Below, piece after piece: positions 35,740-44,248 of a stretch of 57,776 nt of DNA. The notes beneath the pieces were generated by a model, which did not search any database, was not told the DNA's origin, and saw only the letters and a list, made by a program, of their open reading frames with translations. The translations under genes and the position numbers were made by a program. Position 1 is the stretch's first letter; every line of letters begins with the position of its first letter. Source of the stretch: Streptomycetaceae bacterium (GTDB lineage Bacteria; Actinomycetota; Actinomycetes; Nanopelagicales; Nanopelagicaceae); assembly GCA_007280125.1 (NCBI GenBank), contig QYPT01000025.1, positions 1 to 57,776 on the forward strand, in the 5' to 3' direction.

Positions 35740-37233
35740 GTGATAAGCGCTGAAAAAACCCTGCCCCTCATCATTCAAGGTGGCATGGGTATTGCTGTCT
35801 CGTCATGGCAACTAGCTCGAGCTGTTTCGCAAACCGGTCAATTAGGTGTTGTCTCTGGAACCGCCATTGATGCGGTCTTTGCTAGACGCTTACAAGATGG
35901 TGATGTAACGGGCGACCTTCGTAGAGCACTTAGGGCTTTCCCTATACCCGCAATGGCTGAACGAGTTATGGCCAGGTACTTCAGTGAAGGTGGGCGAGAT
36001 CCAAGCCATCAGTATGCAAGTGTTTCTAAATTAACAATTAGCCCAAATGCCGAGGCGCTTGAACTTCTTGTCCTTTCTAATTTTGCAGAAGTATGGCTGG
36101 CCAAAGAAGGACATGATGGAATTGTAGGAATCAATTACCTCGAGAAGATTCAGATGGCGACGCCAAGTGGCGCTTACGGCGCGATGCTAGCTGGTGTTGA
36201 TTACGTGCTGATGGGTGCGGGAATTCCGGCTGAAATTCCACAGATGCTTAATGATCTTGCCTTGCATAATAATGCTTCGCTGAATATTGCAGTCGATGGC
36301 GCAACCACGCAATATAAATCTACGTTCTACCCTAAAATTTTTACAGGTGTTGATCTGCCACCATTACATCGTCCTAAATTCTTAGCAATTATTTCTGCGC
36401 ATATCCTTGCAACATATCTAGCCAAAGATGAGGTAACTCGTCCGGATGGTTTTGTCATCGAAGGATTTAACGCTGGTGGCCATAACGCTCCTCCACGAGG
36501 AACAATGATTCTCGATGATGATGGGCAACCAGTATTTGGACCACGCGATGAAGCCGATATTGAAAAGGTAGCCAAAGTCGGTTTACCTTTTTGGCTAGCG
36601 GGCGGATATTCCACACCAGCACATGTCCAATCTGCCTTGGCAAGTGGTGCAACTGGGGTCCAAATTGGAACTCTTTTTTCTCTTGCATTTGAAACTGGAC
36701 TTGATGAAGGACTTCGCAAGATCATGATTGATGAATTGCGTGCTGGAAGTTTGGTTGTGCGTACTGATCCATTCGCATCTCCAACAGGTTTCCCTTTCAA
36801 GGTTGTGACTCTTCAAAATACTTTGTCAGAAACACCTCTATATGCGGCTCGACCACGTCTTTGCGACCTTGGATATTTGCGCGTTCCTTACGAGCGCTCT
36901 CCAGGCACACTCGGGTATCGATGCTCGGCAGAACCAACACATGTTTTTATTAAGAAAGGCGGGACCGCCGAGGATGCGCTCGGTCGCAAATGCCTTTGCA
37001 ACGGCCTCATGGCCAATATCGGTCTGGGCAACACGCGTGGAGATGGCTACGTCGAACAACCGCTTTTGACCTTAGGTGCTGATCTCAGCGGTGTTACCGA
37101 AATGCTAAAAGTCTTTCCTAATGGGTGGAGCGCGAAAGAGGCAGTGAACTATTTGTTAAATGTCTCGAATATTTCATCCAAGAATTCAGCAAATGCAACG
37201 GACTCCGAAAGAGGCATTAGCCAACCTTCTTGA
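35740..37233 (+). CDS. Nitronate monooxygenase / 2-nitropropane dioxygenase-like FMN enzyme
   Basis: A 497-aa TIM-barrel flavoprotein with IIQGGMGIAVSSWQLARAVS at the N-terminus, AYGAMLAGVDYVLMGAG, VIEGFNAGGHNAPP and FWLAGGYSTPAHVQSALASGATGVQIGTLF (FMN-phosphate binding). After the barrel a Cys-containing C-terminal section follows (GYRCSAEP, GRKCLCNGL), typical of the longer NPD-like proteins. True nitronate oxidation is not proven for this subgroup. The start is GTG 35740, 6 nt after a TACCCT -10 box, fitting a leaderless transcript. The last 85 nt overlap the convergent Gfo/Idh/MocA gene. Confidence 0.85.
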   Translation: MISAEKTLPLIIQGGMGIAVSSWQLARAVSQTGQLGVVSGTAIDAVFARRLQDGDVTGDLRRALRAFPIPAMAERVMARYFSEGGRDPSHQYASVSKLTISPNAEALELLVLSNFAEVWLAKEGHDGIVGINYLEKIQMATPSGAYGAMLAGVDYVLMGAGIPAEIPQMLNDLALHNNASLNIAVDGATTQYKSTFYPKIFTGVDLPPLHRPKFLAIISAHILATYLAKDEVTRPDGFVIEGFNAGGHNAPPRGTMILDDDGQPVFGPRDEADIEKVAKVGLPFWLAGGYSTPAHVQSALASGATGVQIGTLFSLAFETGLDEGLRKIMIDELRAGSLVVRTDPFASPTGFPFKVVTLQNTLSETPLYAARPRLCDLGYLRVPYERSPGTLGYRCSAEPTHVFIKKGGTAEDALGRKCLCNGLMANIGLGNTRGDGYVEQPLLTLGADLSGVTEMLKVFPNGWSAKEAVNYLLNVSNISSKNSANATDSERGISQPS

Positions 37234-38111
37234 CCACGAATTCTGCGTGAGAAATCATCCGCCATTAATTGGTAGGGATCACATGCTTCGAAATTCTCAA
37301 GCGTTTTAACCCCATTAACAGTAATCTCGATTGCGCTTGGCTCATTATGAGAATTGAAAGCATGATTTCCAGGCATTGATAGAGATCCATGCTCGCCCGT
37401 GACGTCAAAGTACAAAGTATCGGGAGTGTTCATAGAAGTGACTGTCTCTGCCGTTGCATTACCGATTGTAAATGTGGTTCGAACGGTTTCATCCGTACCT
37501 TTTGAGTGCCATGTGACTTCAGTTTCTATATCACTATGAGGGGCAAAATCTAATAACCACAATGGGGCCACTGTTGAGTAAGGGCCGAGATCATAAGTGC
37601 CGCCTCCTCCTAATTCAGGAAGGGTACGAATATTGTCTATTGGTAGTCCATCATAAGTAAAACATGCGCGGATAGATTTGGCTTCTCCGATAATCCCTGA
37701 ATCATAAAGTTCTTTGAATCGGATTGTTCTGGGATGCCAACGATTCCAACTTGCCTCCATGAAGTACAGGCCAGTTTTTTCTTTTACTTCAATGGCTGTG
37801 CGTAACTCATCCGCACTCATCGCGACGGGCTTCTCACACAAAACGTGCTTGCCTGCCTCCATAGCTTTTATTGACCAAGGAATGTGCAGCGAGTTGGGTA
37901 GCGAAATATAAACGGCTTCAACATTGGGATCGGCGATGAGAGCTTCATAAGAATCATAAGTACGGCCAGATGGTGAAAGCGCTTTCGCTCTTGTCTCATC
38001 CATTCCTGCGACGGCGTAGATTTCGCCGACGTCAGATTTCATGAGGGCCGGGTATAGCGCCTTCTTTGCAATATTGCCTGCGCCAATGAAACCCCAACGT
38101 ACTTTTTCCAT
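37149..38111 (-). CDS. Gfo/Idh/MocA family NAD(P)-dependent oxidoreductase
   Basis: A 320-aa protein with an N-terminal Rossmann motif WGFIGAGNIAKKAL, VEAVYISLPNSLH, and the family signature with catalytic Lys in CEKPVAM. The C-terminal part has GGGTYDLGPYSTVAPLWLLD. Members oxidise or reduce sugars, polyols and related compounds, and the substrate is not deducible. AAAGG before the ATG is a suitable Shine-Dalgarno. It follows the proline racemase-family gene by 24 nt on the same strand. Its 3' end overlaps the convergent monooxygenase gene by 85 nt. Confidence 0.88.
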   Translation of the reverse strand: MEKVRWGFIGAGNIAKKALYPALMKSDVGEIYAVAGMDETRAKALSPSGRTYDSYEALIADPNVEAVYISLPNSLHIPWSIKAMEAGKHVLCEKPVAMSADELRTAIEVKEKTGLYFMEASWNRWHPRTIRFKELYDSGIIGEAKSIRACFTYDGLPIDNIRTLPELGGGGTYDLGPYSTVAPLWLLDFAPHSDIETEVTWHSKGTDETVRTTFTIGNATAETVTSMNTPDTLYFDVTGEHGSLSMPGNHAFNSHNEPSAIEITVNGVKTLENFEACDPYQLMADDFSRRIRGQEGWLMPLSESVAFAEFLDEIFETFNK

Positions 38112-38135
38112 GATTACCTTTCGAAGTGTAGGAAG

Positions 38136-39143
38136 TTAAAGTAAAAAACCTTGTGGAAATGGATCCTCAGGATCGAGAGTCCATGTCGCCTCGCCCATGA
38201 CCCAGGCGCGTCCGGTGATGGTCGGGACAATTGCTGGAAGTCCTCCGACAGTAGTGTGTTCGAGCACTCGTCCTTCAAATCGTGAACCAATCCAAGATTC
38301 ATTCATCAAGACATCATCGTCGGTAAATAACCCTCTCGCAACCATTTGAGCGAGGCGGGCACTAGTGCCTGTTCCGCAGGGAGAGCGATCAAACCATCCT
38401 GGGTGAATCGCCATTGCATTTTTCCAGTGCATCGGCCCATCACTGCCAGGAGCAATGAAATCAATGTGATGACAAACGTTAATCTCAGGATTTTCTGGAT
38501 GAATTGGTCTGTTCTGTTCATTAATGGCATCGGAAATTGCTAATCCGGCATCGAGAATCTTCTGCCCATTCGCGCGGACGAACTCTAAGCCGATTCTTTC
38601 AATGGGAATAATTGCGTAAAAATTTCCGCCGAAAGCCATGTCATAAGTAATTTTTCCAAATCCTGGAACATCAACAATTTGATCAAGGCCCATCGAAAAT
38701 GAAGGAACATTCGTAAGTGTGACTTTTTCGGCTTTGCCATTCTTGACTGCCACATCAACCGTTACTAAGCCGGCAGGAGTATCAAGTCGAATAGTTGTCA
38801 CTGGTTCGACAACGTTAACCAAACCTTTTTCTACCAATACGGTAGCAACTCCAATAGTTCCATGGCCACACATCGGCAAACACCCGGAAACTTCAATATA
38901 CAAAACTCCCCAGTCGGCATCGGGACGAGTGGATGGTTGCAATATTGCGCCGCTCATTGCGCTATGCCCGCGAGGCTCGTACATCAACCATTCCCGGATG
39001 TAGTCCATGTTCTTCAAGAAATATTGACGGCGCTCAAACATGGTCGAACCTGGAATCGTTTCTACCCCGCTTGTGACAACACGAGTTGGCATTCCTTCTG
39101 TATGTGACTCAACCGTTGTGACGGTCCGCAAACTGGGTCTCAT
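38136..39143 (-). CDS. Proline racemase family enzyme (proline racemase / hydroxyproline 2-epimerase type)
   Basis: From ATG 39143 the product is 335 aa, starting RPSLRTVTTVESHTEGMPTRVV. It has both catalytic cysteines of the racemase family: MCGHGTIG (C92) and SPCGTGTSA (near 255). Two cysteines argue for racemase or epimerase activity; the related trans-3-hydroxyproline dehydratases have Ser or Thr at the first position. The ORF-track version adds 48 residues that overlap the DapA-like gene and is rejected. The gene lies 19 nt after a DapA-family gene, reminiscent of hydroxyproline pathways that join an epimerase to a DapA-type deaminase. No D-hydroxyproline oxidase is seen here. Confidence 0.88.
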   Translation of the reverse strand: MRPSLRTVTTVESHTEGMPTRVVTSGVETIPGSTMFERRQYFLKNMDYIREWLMYEPRGHSAMSGAILQPSTRPDADWGVLYIEVSGCLPMCGHGTIGVATVLVEKGLVNVVEPVTTIRLDTPAGLVTVDVAVKNGKAEKVTLTNVPSFSMGLDQIVDVPGFGKITYDMAFGGNFYAIIPIERIGLEFVRANGQKILDAGLAISDAINEQNRPIHPENPEINVCHHIDFIAPGSDGPMHWKNAMAIHPGWFDRSPCGTGTSARLAQMVARGLFTDDDVLMNESWIGSRFEGRVLEHTTVGGLPAIVPTITGRAWVMGEATWTLDPEDPFPQGFLL

Positions 39144-39162
39144 GTAGATACCTAAACTACGG

Positions 39163-40062
39163 CTAGTTCTTTCGCTTTGCGTAAAACTCCATTGCTTGAG
39201 CAATGTCTTTGCGACACTGAGCTTCTTCAGCTGCCGGCAAAGGTAAGCGAGGTAAACGAGTCGGGCCACCGTATCGGCCAACAACATCCATCGCTAATTT
39301 GATGGATTGAATAAATTCCTTGCGACTGTCCCACATAAAGAGATTATGAACGGCGGCATACGCAGGTGCTGCCTCTGTGAATTTGCCAGCCAATGCTAAG
39401 TTGTAAATTTCTGCTGATTCCTTAGGGAATGCATTAGGGAAACCTGCGATCCAGCCAACAACCCCTCCTGTAGCAAGTTCTAGTAAAACATCATCGGCAC
39501 CAATAAGTACTTCAATTCGTGGTGCATGATGATGAATCTTCCAAACTCTACGAACATCTCCAGAAAACTCTTTAATCGCGACTACGTTTTCAACTGCATC
39601 AGCGATTTTGGCTACGAGTTCTGGAATTAGATCGATCTTGGTATCAAAAGGATTGTTGTAGGCGATAATCGGGAGTCCAACTTTTCCGACCTCGCGGTAG
39701 TGGGCTACAACTTCATCATCATTCGCGCGGTAGGAGGTTGGAGGCAAAAGCATTAGCGCCGTTGCTCCAACTTCAGCGGCATGTTCTGCCCACTTGCGAG
39801 ATTCAGTTGCACCATAAGCGCCTACTCCCGCAACGATATTAAAACCTTTAGGTGCGGCTTCTATTGCAGTCACAAGCAATTTTGCGCGCTCTTCTGGTGT
39901 AAGAACTTGATACTCACCTAGAGAACCATTTGTAATTGCGCCATGGGTGTCATTTGCGGCTAGCCATTGAATATGCTCGGCATATTTTTCAAAATCAAGA
40001 CTTAAGTCGCTACGAAATGGTGTTGCCGTTGCAGTCAGAATGCCATGCCATGGTTTTGTCAT
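39163..40062 (-). CDS. DapA/NanA-family Schiff-base lyase
   Basis: A 299-aa TIM-barrel aldolase of the dihydrodipicolinate synthase family. The Schiff-base lysine is K164 in VAIKEFSGD and the proton-relay tyrosine Y135 in IIAYNNPF. The N-terminal substrate motif reads NGSLGE instead of GTTGE, as in catabolic members rather than biosynthetic DapA. Pairing with a proline racemase-family gene suggests pyrroline-4-hydroxy-2-carboxylate deaminase or a related activity; this is inference. ATG 40062 lies 7 nt after a TAAATT box (40070-40075), a likely leaderless start, and is preferred to TTG 40071. Confidence 0.85.
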   Translation of the reverse strand: MTKPWHGILTATATPFRSDLSLDFEKYAEHIQWLAANDTHGAITNGSLGEYQVLTPEERAKLLVTAIEAAPKGFNIVAGVGAYGATESRKWAEHAAEVGATALMLLPPTSYRANDDEVVAHYREVGKVGLPIIAYNNPFDTKIDLIPELVAKIADAVENVVAIKEFSGDVRRVWKIHHHAPRIEVLIGADDVLLELATGGVVGWIAGFPNAFPKESAEIYNLALAGKFTEAAPAYAAVHNLFMWDSRKEFIQSIKLAMDVVGRYGGPTRLPRLPLPAAEEAQCRKDIAQAMEFYAKRKN

Positions 40063-40112
40063 AGAGAGCAATTTAGTGCTTGCGGACTAGTTAATCAACG
40101 AGGGCTCTTAAA

Positions 40113-41114
40113 TCACATTCCGCTGATTCGCACAGCGGCAAGAGATACGCCGTCCACAATTACCCACGCAATCATTCCCATAAATAGCGGGCGCGGTCCA
40201 ATTGATCGGATTGACTTCCATCGGACTCCGGACCCCAATGCAACCAAACCTGCTCCGATAAGAACTTTGCTAGTCAGAACAAGGTCATCATGAAAATGTG
40301 CGGGAACTGCTAGAACATTTTGGAGTGCTGCAACGGCGATAAATCCCAGGACAAAAAATGGAATAAACGGGATTCTTGCACTGGCATTTTCGCTCTTGCC
40401 CTGGCTCTTAAGGTACTTTCGATGGCGAAATGAGAGAGTCAGCACGATTGGCGCCAACAAACAGACTCGAGATAATTTAATAATAATTGCTGCAGAAACA
40501 GCCGCTGGACTCCAGACCGATGCTGTTGCAACCACTTGTCCGACATCATGTACTGCAGCCCCTGCCCACGCGCCGAATGTGCGATCACTTAGATGCATCA
40601 GGTGGCCAAGAAAAGGTAAAACTACAATCGAAAGGGTCCCACAGAGTGAAATGAGCGCTATTGCGTAAGAGGTTTCTTCTTCAGTGGCTCGAGTTTGTGG
40701 TCGAATTGCAGCTACCGCTGTTGCGCCGCAAATTCCAAAACCAATGCCAATTAGCAACCCAAGGTCACCTGTCATCCCAAAGAGTTTGGACAACAGCAAG
40801 ATTCCAATTATGGTGAAAATGACCACGACAAGTACAGTGAGTAATCCTTTGAGGCCGATGGCTCGCAATGACGCAATGCTTACCTGCGCCCCCAAAAGGG
40901 CAATACCAATTCGAAGTAATCTCTTAGAAGCAAAATTATTCGCAGGTGCCGCCCAATCTGGCCATACCGTAAAGTTTGCAACAATAAATCCAAACGCGAC
41001 ACACAACGCCAAAGGGCTTATCGCGGGTTGGAACGAATTAATCAGGAACGCAATTCCAGTTATCGCTCCGATTAGCGCTAGGCCAGGAAATTTATTAAGA
41101 ACACTCTTACCCAT
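40113..41114 (-). CDS. YeiH family (UPF0324) putative sulfate exporter
   Basis: A 333-aa polytopic membrane protein with about ten hydrophobic segments. Family landmarks are LLRIGIALLGAQVS, GIGFGICGATAVAAI, AAVHDVGQVVATA and KVLIGAGLVALGSGV. YeiH proteins are annotated as sulfate or sulfite-type anion exporters, with little direct evidence. ATG 41114 (MGKSVLNKF) follows GAGGAG by 9 nt. The longer ORF-track start would overlap copC. It lies 13 nt after copC and 50 nt before the DapA-like gene. Confidence 0.88.
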   Translation of the reverse strand: MGKSVLNKFPGLALIGAITGIAFLINSFQPAISPLALCVAFGFIVANFTVWPDWAAPANNFASKRLLRIGIALLGAQVSIASLRAIGLKGLLTVLVVVIFTIIGILLLSKLFGMTGDLGLLIGIGFGICGATAVAAIRPQTRATEEETSYAIALISLCGTLSIVVLPFLGHLMHLSDRTFGAWAGAAVHDVGQVVATASVWSPAAVSAAIIIKLSRVCLLAPIVLTLSFRHRKYLKSQGKSENASARIPFIPFFVLGFIAVAALQNVLAVPAHFHDDLVLTSKVLIGAGLVALGSGVRWKSIRSIGPRPLFMGMIAWVIVDGVSLAAVRISGM

Positions 41115-41127
41115 GAGCAATAACTCC

Positions 41128-41682
41128 TCAATCGAGCAGTTTTCTACGTCGATCGAATTCCGCCCAAATACCAATAAAAATAAGAGCTCCGAGAACTAGA
41201 TAGATTTGCTCGCGATGGCGCACTAGAAAGTTATCTTTTTTATCAGGAGTGACAGCCGGGCTAACTACTTCAGGTGAGGTTCCCGTTGAGGCCCCTGCAG
41301 AAACACTAAATTGATACGTGCCTTCGGCCGGATGTCCATCACTGGACACGACTCTCCAAGCAACATTTACAACCCCTTCGCTTGAAAGATCCTTGATGCC
41401 AACTGTTAGGGTCGCGCCAGAGGTTGTAGCGACTCCATCATCAATGCGTACCCCAGCTTCGTCGGTAATTAGAATTACATTCGTCGCGGCACTCCCAATG
41501 ACAATTAAATCCTCATCAAATTCGATTGCGACCGTATCTGGCATAACGGATACCACAGCCCCAGAGGAAGGATTAGAAGTTAAAACACTGCTATGTGCCT
41601 GACTAGATGGGACGGCTACGACTAATAAAAGAAAGACCGATATCCCGAGAACCGCAAATCTCAAATGCTTATTCGTATTCAT
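41128..41682 (-). CDS. CopC-domain exported protein
   Basis: A 184-aa protein with a signal peptide ending SSQA, after which the mature protein starts HSSVLTSNPSSG, the N-terminal His of CopC domains. It continues with VAIEFDEDL and VNVAWRVVSSDGHPAEGTYQFSV, whose second His is also a CopC metal site. A Ser/Thr/Pro linker leads to a C-terminal membrane helix (IYLVLGALIFIGIWAEF) and a basic tail. It should bind copper outside the membrane. ATG 41682 is 7 nt after a TAGAGT -10 box. It is divergent from the ABC transporter. Confidence 0.88.
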   Translation of the reverse strand: MNTNKHLRFAVLGISVFLLLVVAVPSSQAHSSVLTSNPSSGAVVSVMPDTVAIEFDEDLIVIGSAATNVILITDEAGVRIDDGVATTSGATLTVGIKDLSSEGVVNVAWRVVSSDGHPAEGTYQFSVSAGASTGTSPEVVSPAVTPDKKDNFLVRHREQIYLVLGALIFIGIWAEFDRRRKLLD

Positions 41683-41689
41683 GGGTTGC

Positions 41690-41720
41690 ACTCTAACTCT
41701 CTTGACCTCAGGGGTACAGT
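41690..41720. promoter_or_regulatory. Divergent -10 boxes for copC and the ABC transporter operon
   Basis: TAGAGT on the minus strand (41695-41690) lies 7 nt before the copC ATG. TACAGT on the plus strand (41715-41720) lies 6 nt before the ABC ATPase ATG at 41727. Both suggest leaderless transcripts from a 45-nt intergenic region. Confidence 0.45.
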
Positions 41721-41726
41721 AATCAT

Positions 41727-42434
41727 ATGACCAACGCTGTCGATATCAAATCAATGAATGTCGTAAGAGATGGCAAAGTACTGATTCCTAGCTTGGATTT
41801 CTCTGTTCCAAGTGGAAAAATAACGGGACTCCTTGGTCCTAGTGGAGGCGGGAAAACAACAATCTTCCGTTGCATTGTCGGAGTGCAACAAATCACTAAA
41901 GGGTCGGTATCAGTGCTAGGTATGGAAGCCGGTTCCATTGGTCTCCGGAGCAAGATTGGATACCTCACGCAGAGTGCGAGTATCTATTCAGATCTTACAT
42001 GCGAAGAGAACTTGAGATACTTTTCAAGAATTCTTGGGAGTTTAGAGATTTCTGTAGATGAAATGCTGCAACTTGTTGATTTAGAAAGTAATCGCAAGCA
42101 ATTGGCGTCCACTTTATCGGGAGGCGAGAGGGCAAGGCTTGCACTTGCCACTGCATTATTGGGCTCGCCTGAATTACTTATTCTTGATGAACCGACAGTT
42201 GGGTTAGATCCAGTCTTACGTATCGAATTATGGAAGCTCTTTCATCAGCTTGCTAATCAGGGCAAGACTCTCATTGTTAGTAGCCACGTTATGGATGAAG
42301 CTGAACGTTGCGATGAACTCATGCTTTTACGAGAAGGCAAAGTGCTCGCAACTGGCACACCTAAAGAGCTTAAGGCAAAAACACAATGCACCGAGATGGA
42401 AGATGTCTTTATTTCCCTGGTGAGTGCACAGTGA
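41727..42434 (+). CDS. ABC transporter ATP-binding protein (ABC-2 exporter type)
   Basis: A 235-aa nucleotide-binding domain with Walker A GPSGGGKT (37-44), Q-loop YLTQSAS, signature LSGGERAR, Walker B LLILDEPTVGLDP and switch His in IVSSHVMDEAERCD. The short length and the following permease indicate an ABC-2 (DrrA/NodI-like) exporter. The substrate is unknown. The stop overlaps the permease GTG start. It leads an apparently continuous plus-strand operon that goes on to the UxaA-type dehydratase genes. Confidence 0.92.
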   Translation: MTNAVDIKSMNVVRDGKVLIPSLDFSVPSGKITGLLGPSGGGKTTIFRCIVGVQQITKGSVSVLGMEAGSIGLRSKIGYLTQSASIYSDLTCEENLRYFSRILGSLEISVDEMLQLVDLESNRKQLASTLSGGERARLALATALLGSPELLILDEPTVGLDPVLRIELWKLFHQLANQGKTLIVSSHVMDEAERCDELMLLREGKVLATGTPKELKAKTQCTEMEDVFISLVSAQ

Positions 42435-43159
42435 ACGCGCGTAGAATTTTCTCGACGACCCAGAGAATTCTCTCTCAGTTGCGCCATGATCCACGCACTG
42501 TGGCACTCATGATTGTCGCACCTTGCTTGTTGATGACAATCCTTAAGTATGTTTACCAAGCTCAACCTCAGACCTTTCAACATGCAGCAGCGGCTTTGTT
42601 GGGTATTTTCCCGATGTTGGTAATGTTTCTAATAACTTCGGTGGCAACACTTCGAGAGCGATCATCTGGAACATTAGAGCGCTTGCTGATTCTCCCAATT
42701 ACTAAATTAGAGTTTATTTTGGGCTACGCATTGGCTTTCGGCATCGCAGCCTTTGTTCAATCCATAGTTGTCTCTTCTGTGGCAATCGGTCCGTTGGGAC
42801 TAAAGGTTGCAGGCTCCCAATTCATGATGATTACCGTTGCAGTTCTAGACGCGTTACTAGGGTTGGCAATTGGATTGTTTATTAGTTCTTTTGCAAAGAC
42901 AGAATTCCAAGCGGTTCAATTCCTACCCGTTGTTCTTTTTCCCCAACTGCTTTTAAGTGGCCTACTTGCACCCGTTGAATCCATGCCCGGGCTCTTTCGT
43001 TTTATTTCTCACTTCTTGCCCCTCACATATTCAGTAGATGCAATGAAAAAGGTCATAATGGGGCAAGGCTCCTTAACCCATGACTTTGAATTGATTGCTC
43101 TATTTCTTCTTCTATTCCTGGCAGCTGGCGCGGCTACCCTGAAGAGAAAGAGCAAATAA
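42431..43159 (+). CDS. ABC-2 type transporter permease
   Basis: A 242-aa membrane protein with six hydrophobic segments and the typical cytoplasmic RERSSGTLERLLILPITKLEFILG segment after helix 2. LLSGLLAPVESMPGLFRFISHFLPLTYSVDAMKKVI near the C-terminus is typical of ABC-2 permeases. GTG 42431 overlaps the stop of the ATPase gene as GTGA, giving a coupled start; the 15-codon longer ORF-track form is less likely. It precedes the SAF-domain dehydratase subunit gene by 7 nt. Confidence 0.9.
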   Translation: MNARRIFSTTQRILSQLRHDPRTVALMIVAPCLLMTILKYVYQAQPQTFQHAAAALLGIFPMLVMFLITSVATLRERSSGTLERLLILPITKLEFILGYALAFGIAAFVQSIVVSSVAIGPLGLKVAGSQFMMITVAVLDALLGLAIGLFISSFAKTEFQAVQFLPVVLFPQLLLSGLLAPVESMPGLFRFISHFLPLTYSVDAMKKVIMGQGSLTHDFELIALFLLLFLAAGAATLKRKSK

Positions 43160-43166
43160 CAGGACC

Positions 43167-43442
43167 ATGCGAAAGATTCTTATCCTGCACTCTTCTGACA
43201 ATGTTGCTGTCTGTCTTTCGGAAATTGGCAATGGTGAAGTCATCGAACAAGATGGTAAGAAGTTTTCCGCATTAGAAAGCATTCCTCGCGGACATAAAAT
43301 AGCAATTGCAAATATCGAACTAAATGAAGGAATCATCAAGTACGGCGAGCGTATGGGGCATGCGATATCTCGCATAACTGCTGGCTCACATGTTCACGTC
43401 CACAATGTTCTTGGTGATCGCCTTTCAAGTGGTGAAGTATGA
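43167..43442 (+). CDS. UxaA-type hydro-lyase, N-terminal SAF-domain subunit
   Basis: A 91-aa protein aligning by eye with the first 90 residues of altronate dehydratase UxaA: ILHSSDNVAVCLSEI, IPRGHKIAIANI, GIIKYGERMGHAI and AGSHVHVHN. In UxaA and GarD this SAF domain is fused to the catalytic part; in SuyA it is a separate small subunit, as here. It overlaps the next gene by ATGA and directly follows the ABC permease gene. Together with the next two genes it should form a sugar-acid, hydroxy-acid or sulfo-acid lyase. The substrate is unknown. Confidence 0.88.
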   Translation: MRKILILHSSDNVAVCLSEIGNGEVIEQDGKKFSALESIPRGHKIAIANIELNEGIIKYGERMGHAISRITAGSHVHVHNVLGDRLSSGEV

Positions 43443-44248
43443 AGATTGAAGGTTTTGATCATGGGAGTCGGGGACTAGGTGTTAGGAATTACCAACTAAT
43501 TCTTCCCTCGGTGGTCTGCTCTACTCATATTTCTAGGCGTATTGCTAACGCTGTTAACGCGGTGACTTTCTCCCATCAACATGGTTGTGGGATTATTGGT
43601 GCCGATGTTGCTGGTATCGGTGACTTTTTTGCATCGTTAGCCGACCACCCCAATGTTTCTTCTGTCCTCATAATCTCTCTTGGTTGCGAAACCATCCAAG
43701 GTCAAGAACTAGCAGAGAAACTTGTCGCGAAGAATGTGTCTACTAAGTATCAAATTATTCAAGATTCAGGCGGCGTAGAAGCCACCGTCACAGCCGGTAC
43801 TGCTTCGGCGCGGAGCTTGCAAGATTCATATCCCGCTAAGAGGATTCAGCTGAAGGATTTTCGCGTTGGAATTGATGCCCCAAGTAATTCAGCAATCATT
43901 AGGGACTTAATAGGGGCCTTGAGAGCCCTAAATATCCAGACAGATTTAGTCAGTGGGAAGAGTCCCGCAGATAGTTTTTCCCATCTTATGGAGAAGAAAG
44001 TGCATCTCATTCTCTCTTTCCCGACGGGAGATCAGCCTGCCTCAGGTTTTCCTCTTATTCCTGTAATCAATATTGCGAGTGAAAGCGCATTGCATCAAGC
44101 AATATCAGCGGATTTCGACCTACCAGCGGAGACCACTGTCGTGAATATTGTGAAGCTAATCTTCGAAGTTGCGAATGGACAAGAAACGATTGCAGAAACT
44201 AATAAGTCTGGAGAAATTCTTGCTCCACGTTTGGTTCGAAGCACATGA
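43439..44248 (+). CDS. UxaA-like subunit keeping only the first-domain motifs
   Basis: A 269-aa paralogue of the UxaA large part. Its first 130 residues keep the family motifs: GVRNYQLILPSVVC (C27), SHQHGCG (C50), HPNVSSVLIISLGCE (C83) and QDSGG. The later part is short and eroded. GLECGGSDALSG is replaced by VGIDAPSNSAII, the EEKSLG segment is absent, and only a vestige of the last domain remains (VHLILSFPTGDQPASGFPLIPVINIAS). It is coupled by ATGA overlaps to the SAF gene before and the large subunit after. I infer that it works with the next gene, which has the opposite pattern of loss. Confidence 0.85.
   Translation: MKIEGFDHGSRGLGVRNYQLILPSVVCSTHISRRIANAVNAVTFSHQHGCGIIGADVAGIGDFFASLADHPNVSSVLIISLGCETIQGQELAEKLVAKNVSTKYQIIQDSGGVEATVTAGTASARSLQDSYPAKRIQLKDFRVGIDAPSNSAIIRDLIGALRALNIQTDLVSGKSPADSFSHLMEKKVHLILSFPTGDQPASGFPLIPVINIASESALHQAISADFDLPAETTVVNIVKLIFEVANGQETIAETNKSGEILAPRLVRST

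Noticed and set aside
39144-39287. 48-residue N-terminal extension of the proline racemase-family protein
   Set aside because: It overlaps the DapA-like coding region in another frame and the family N-terminus begins at MRPSLRTV.
43439-44248. The 269-aa UxaA-like gene as a decaying pseudogene
   Set aside because: The frame is intact, it is translationally coupled on both sides, and its retained motifs are exactly those missing from the next gene; neutral decay would not give that pattern.
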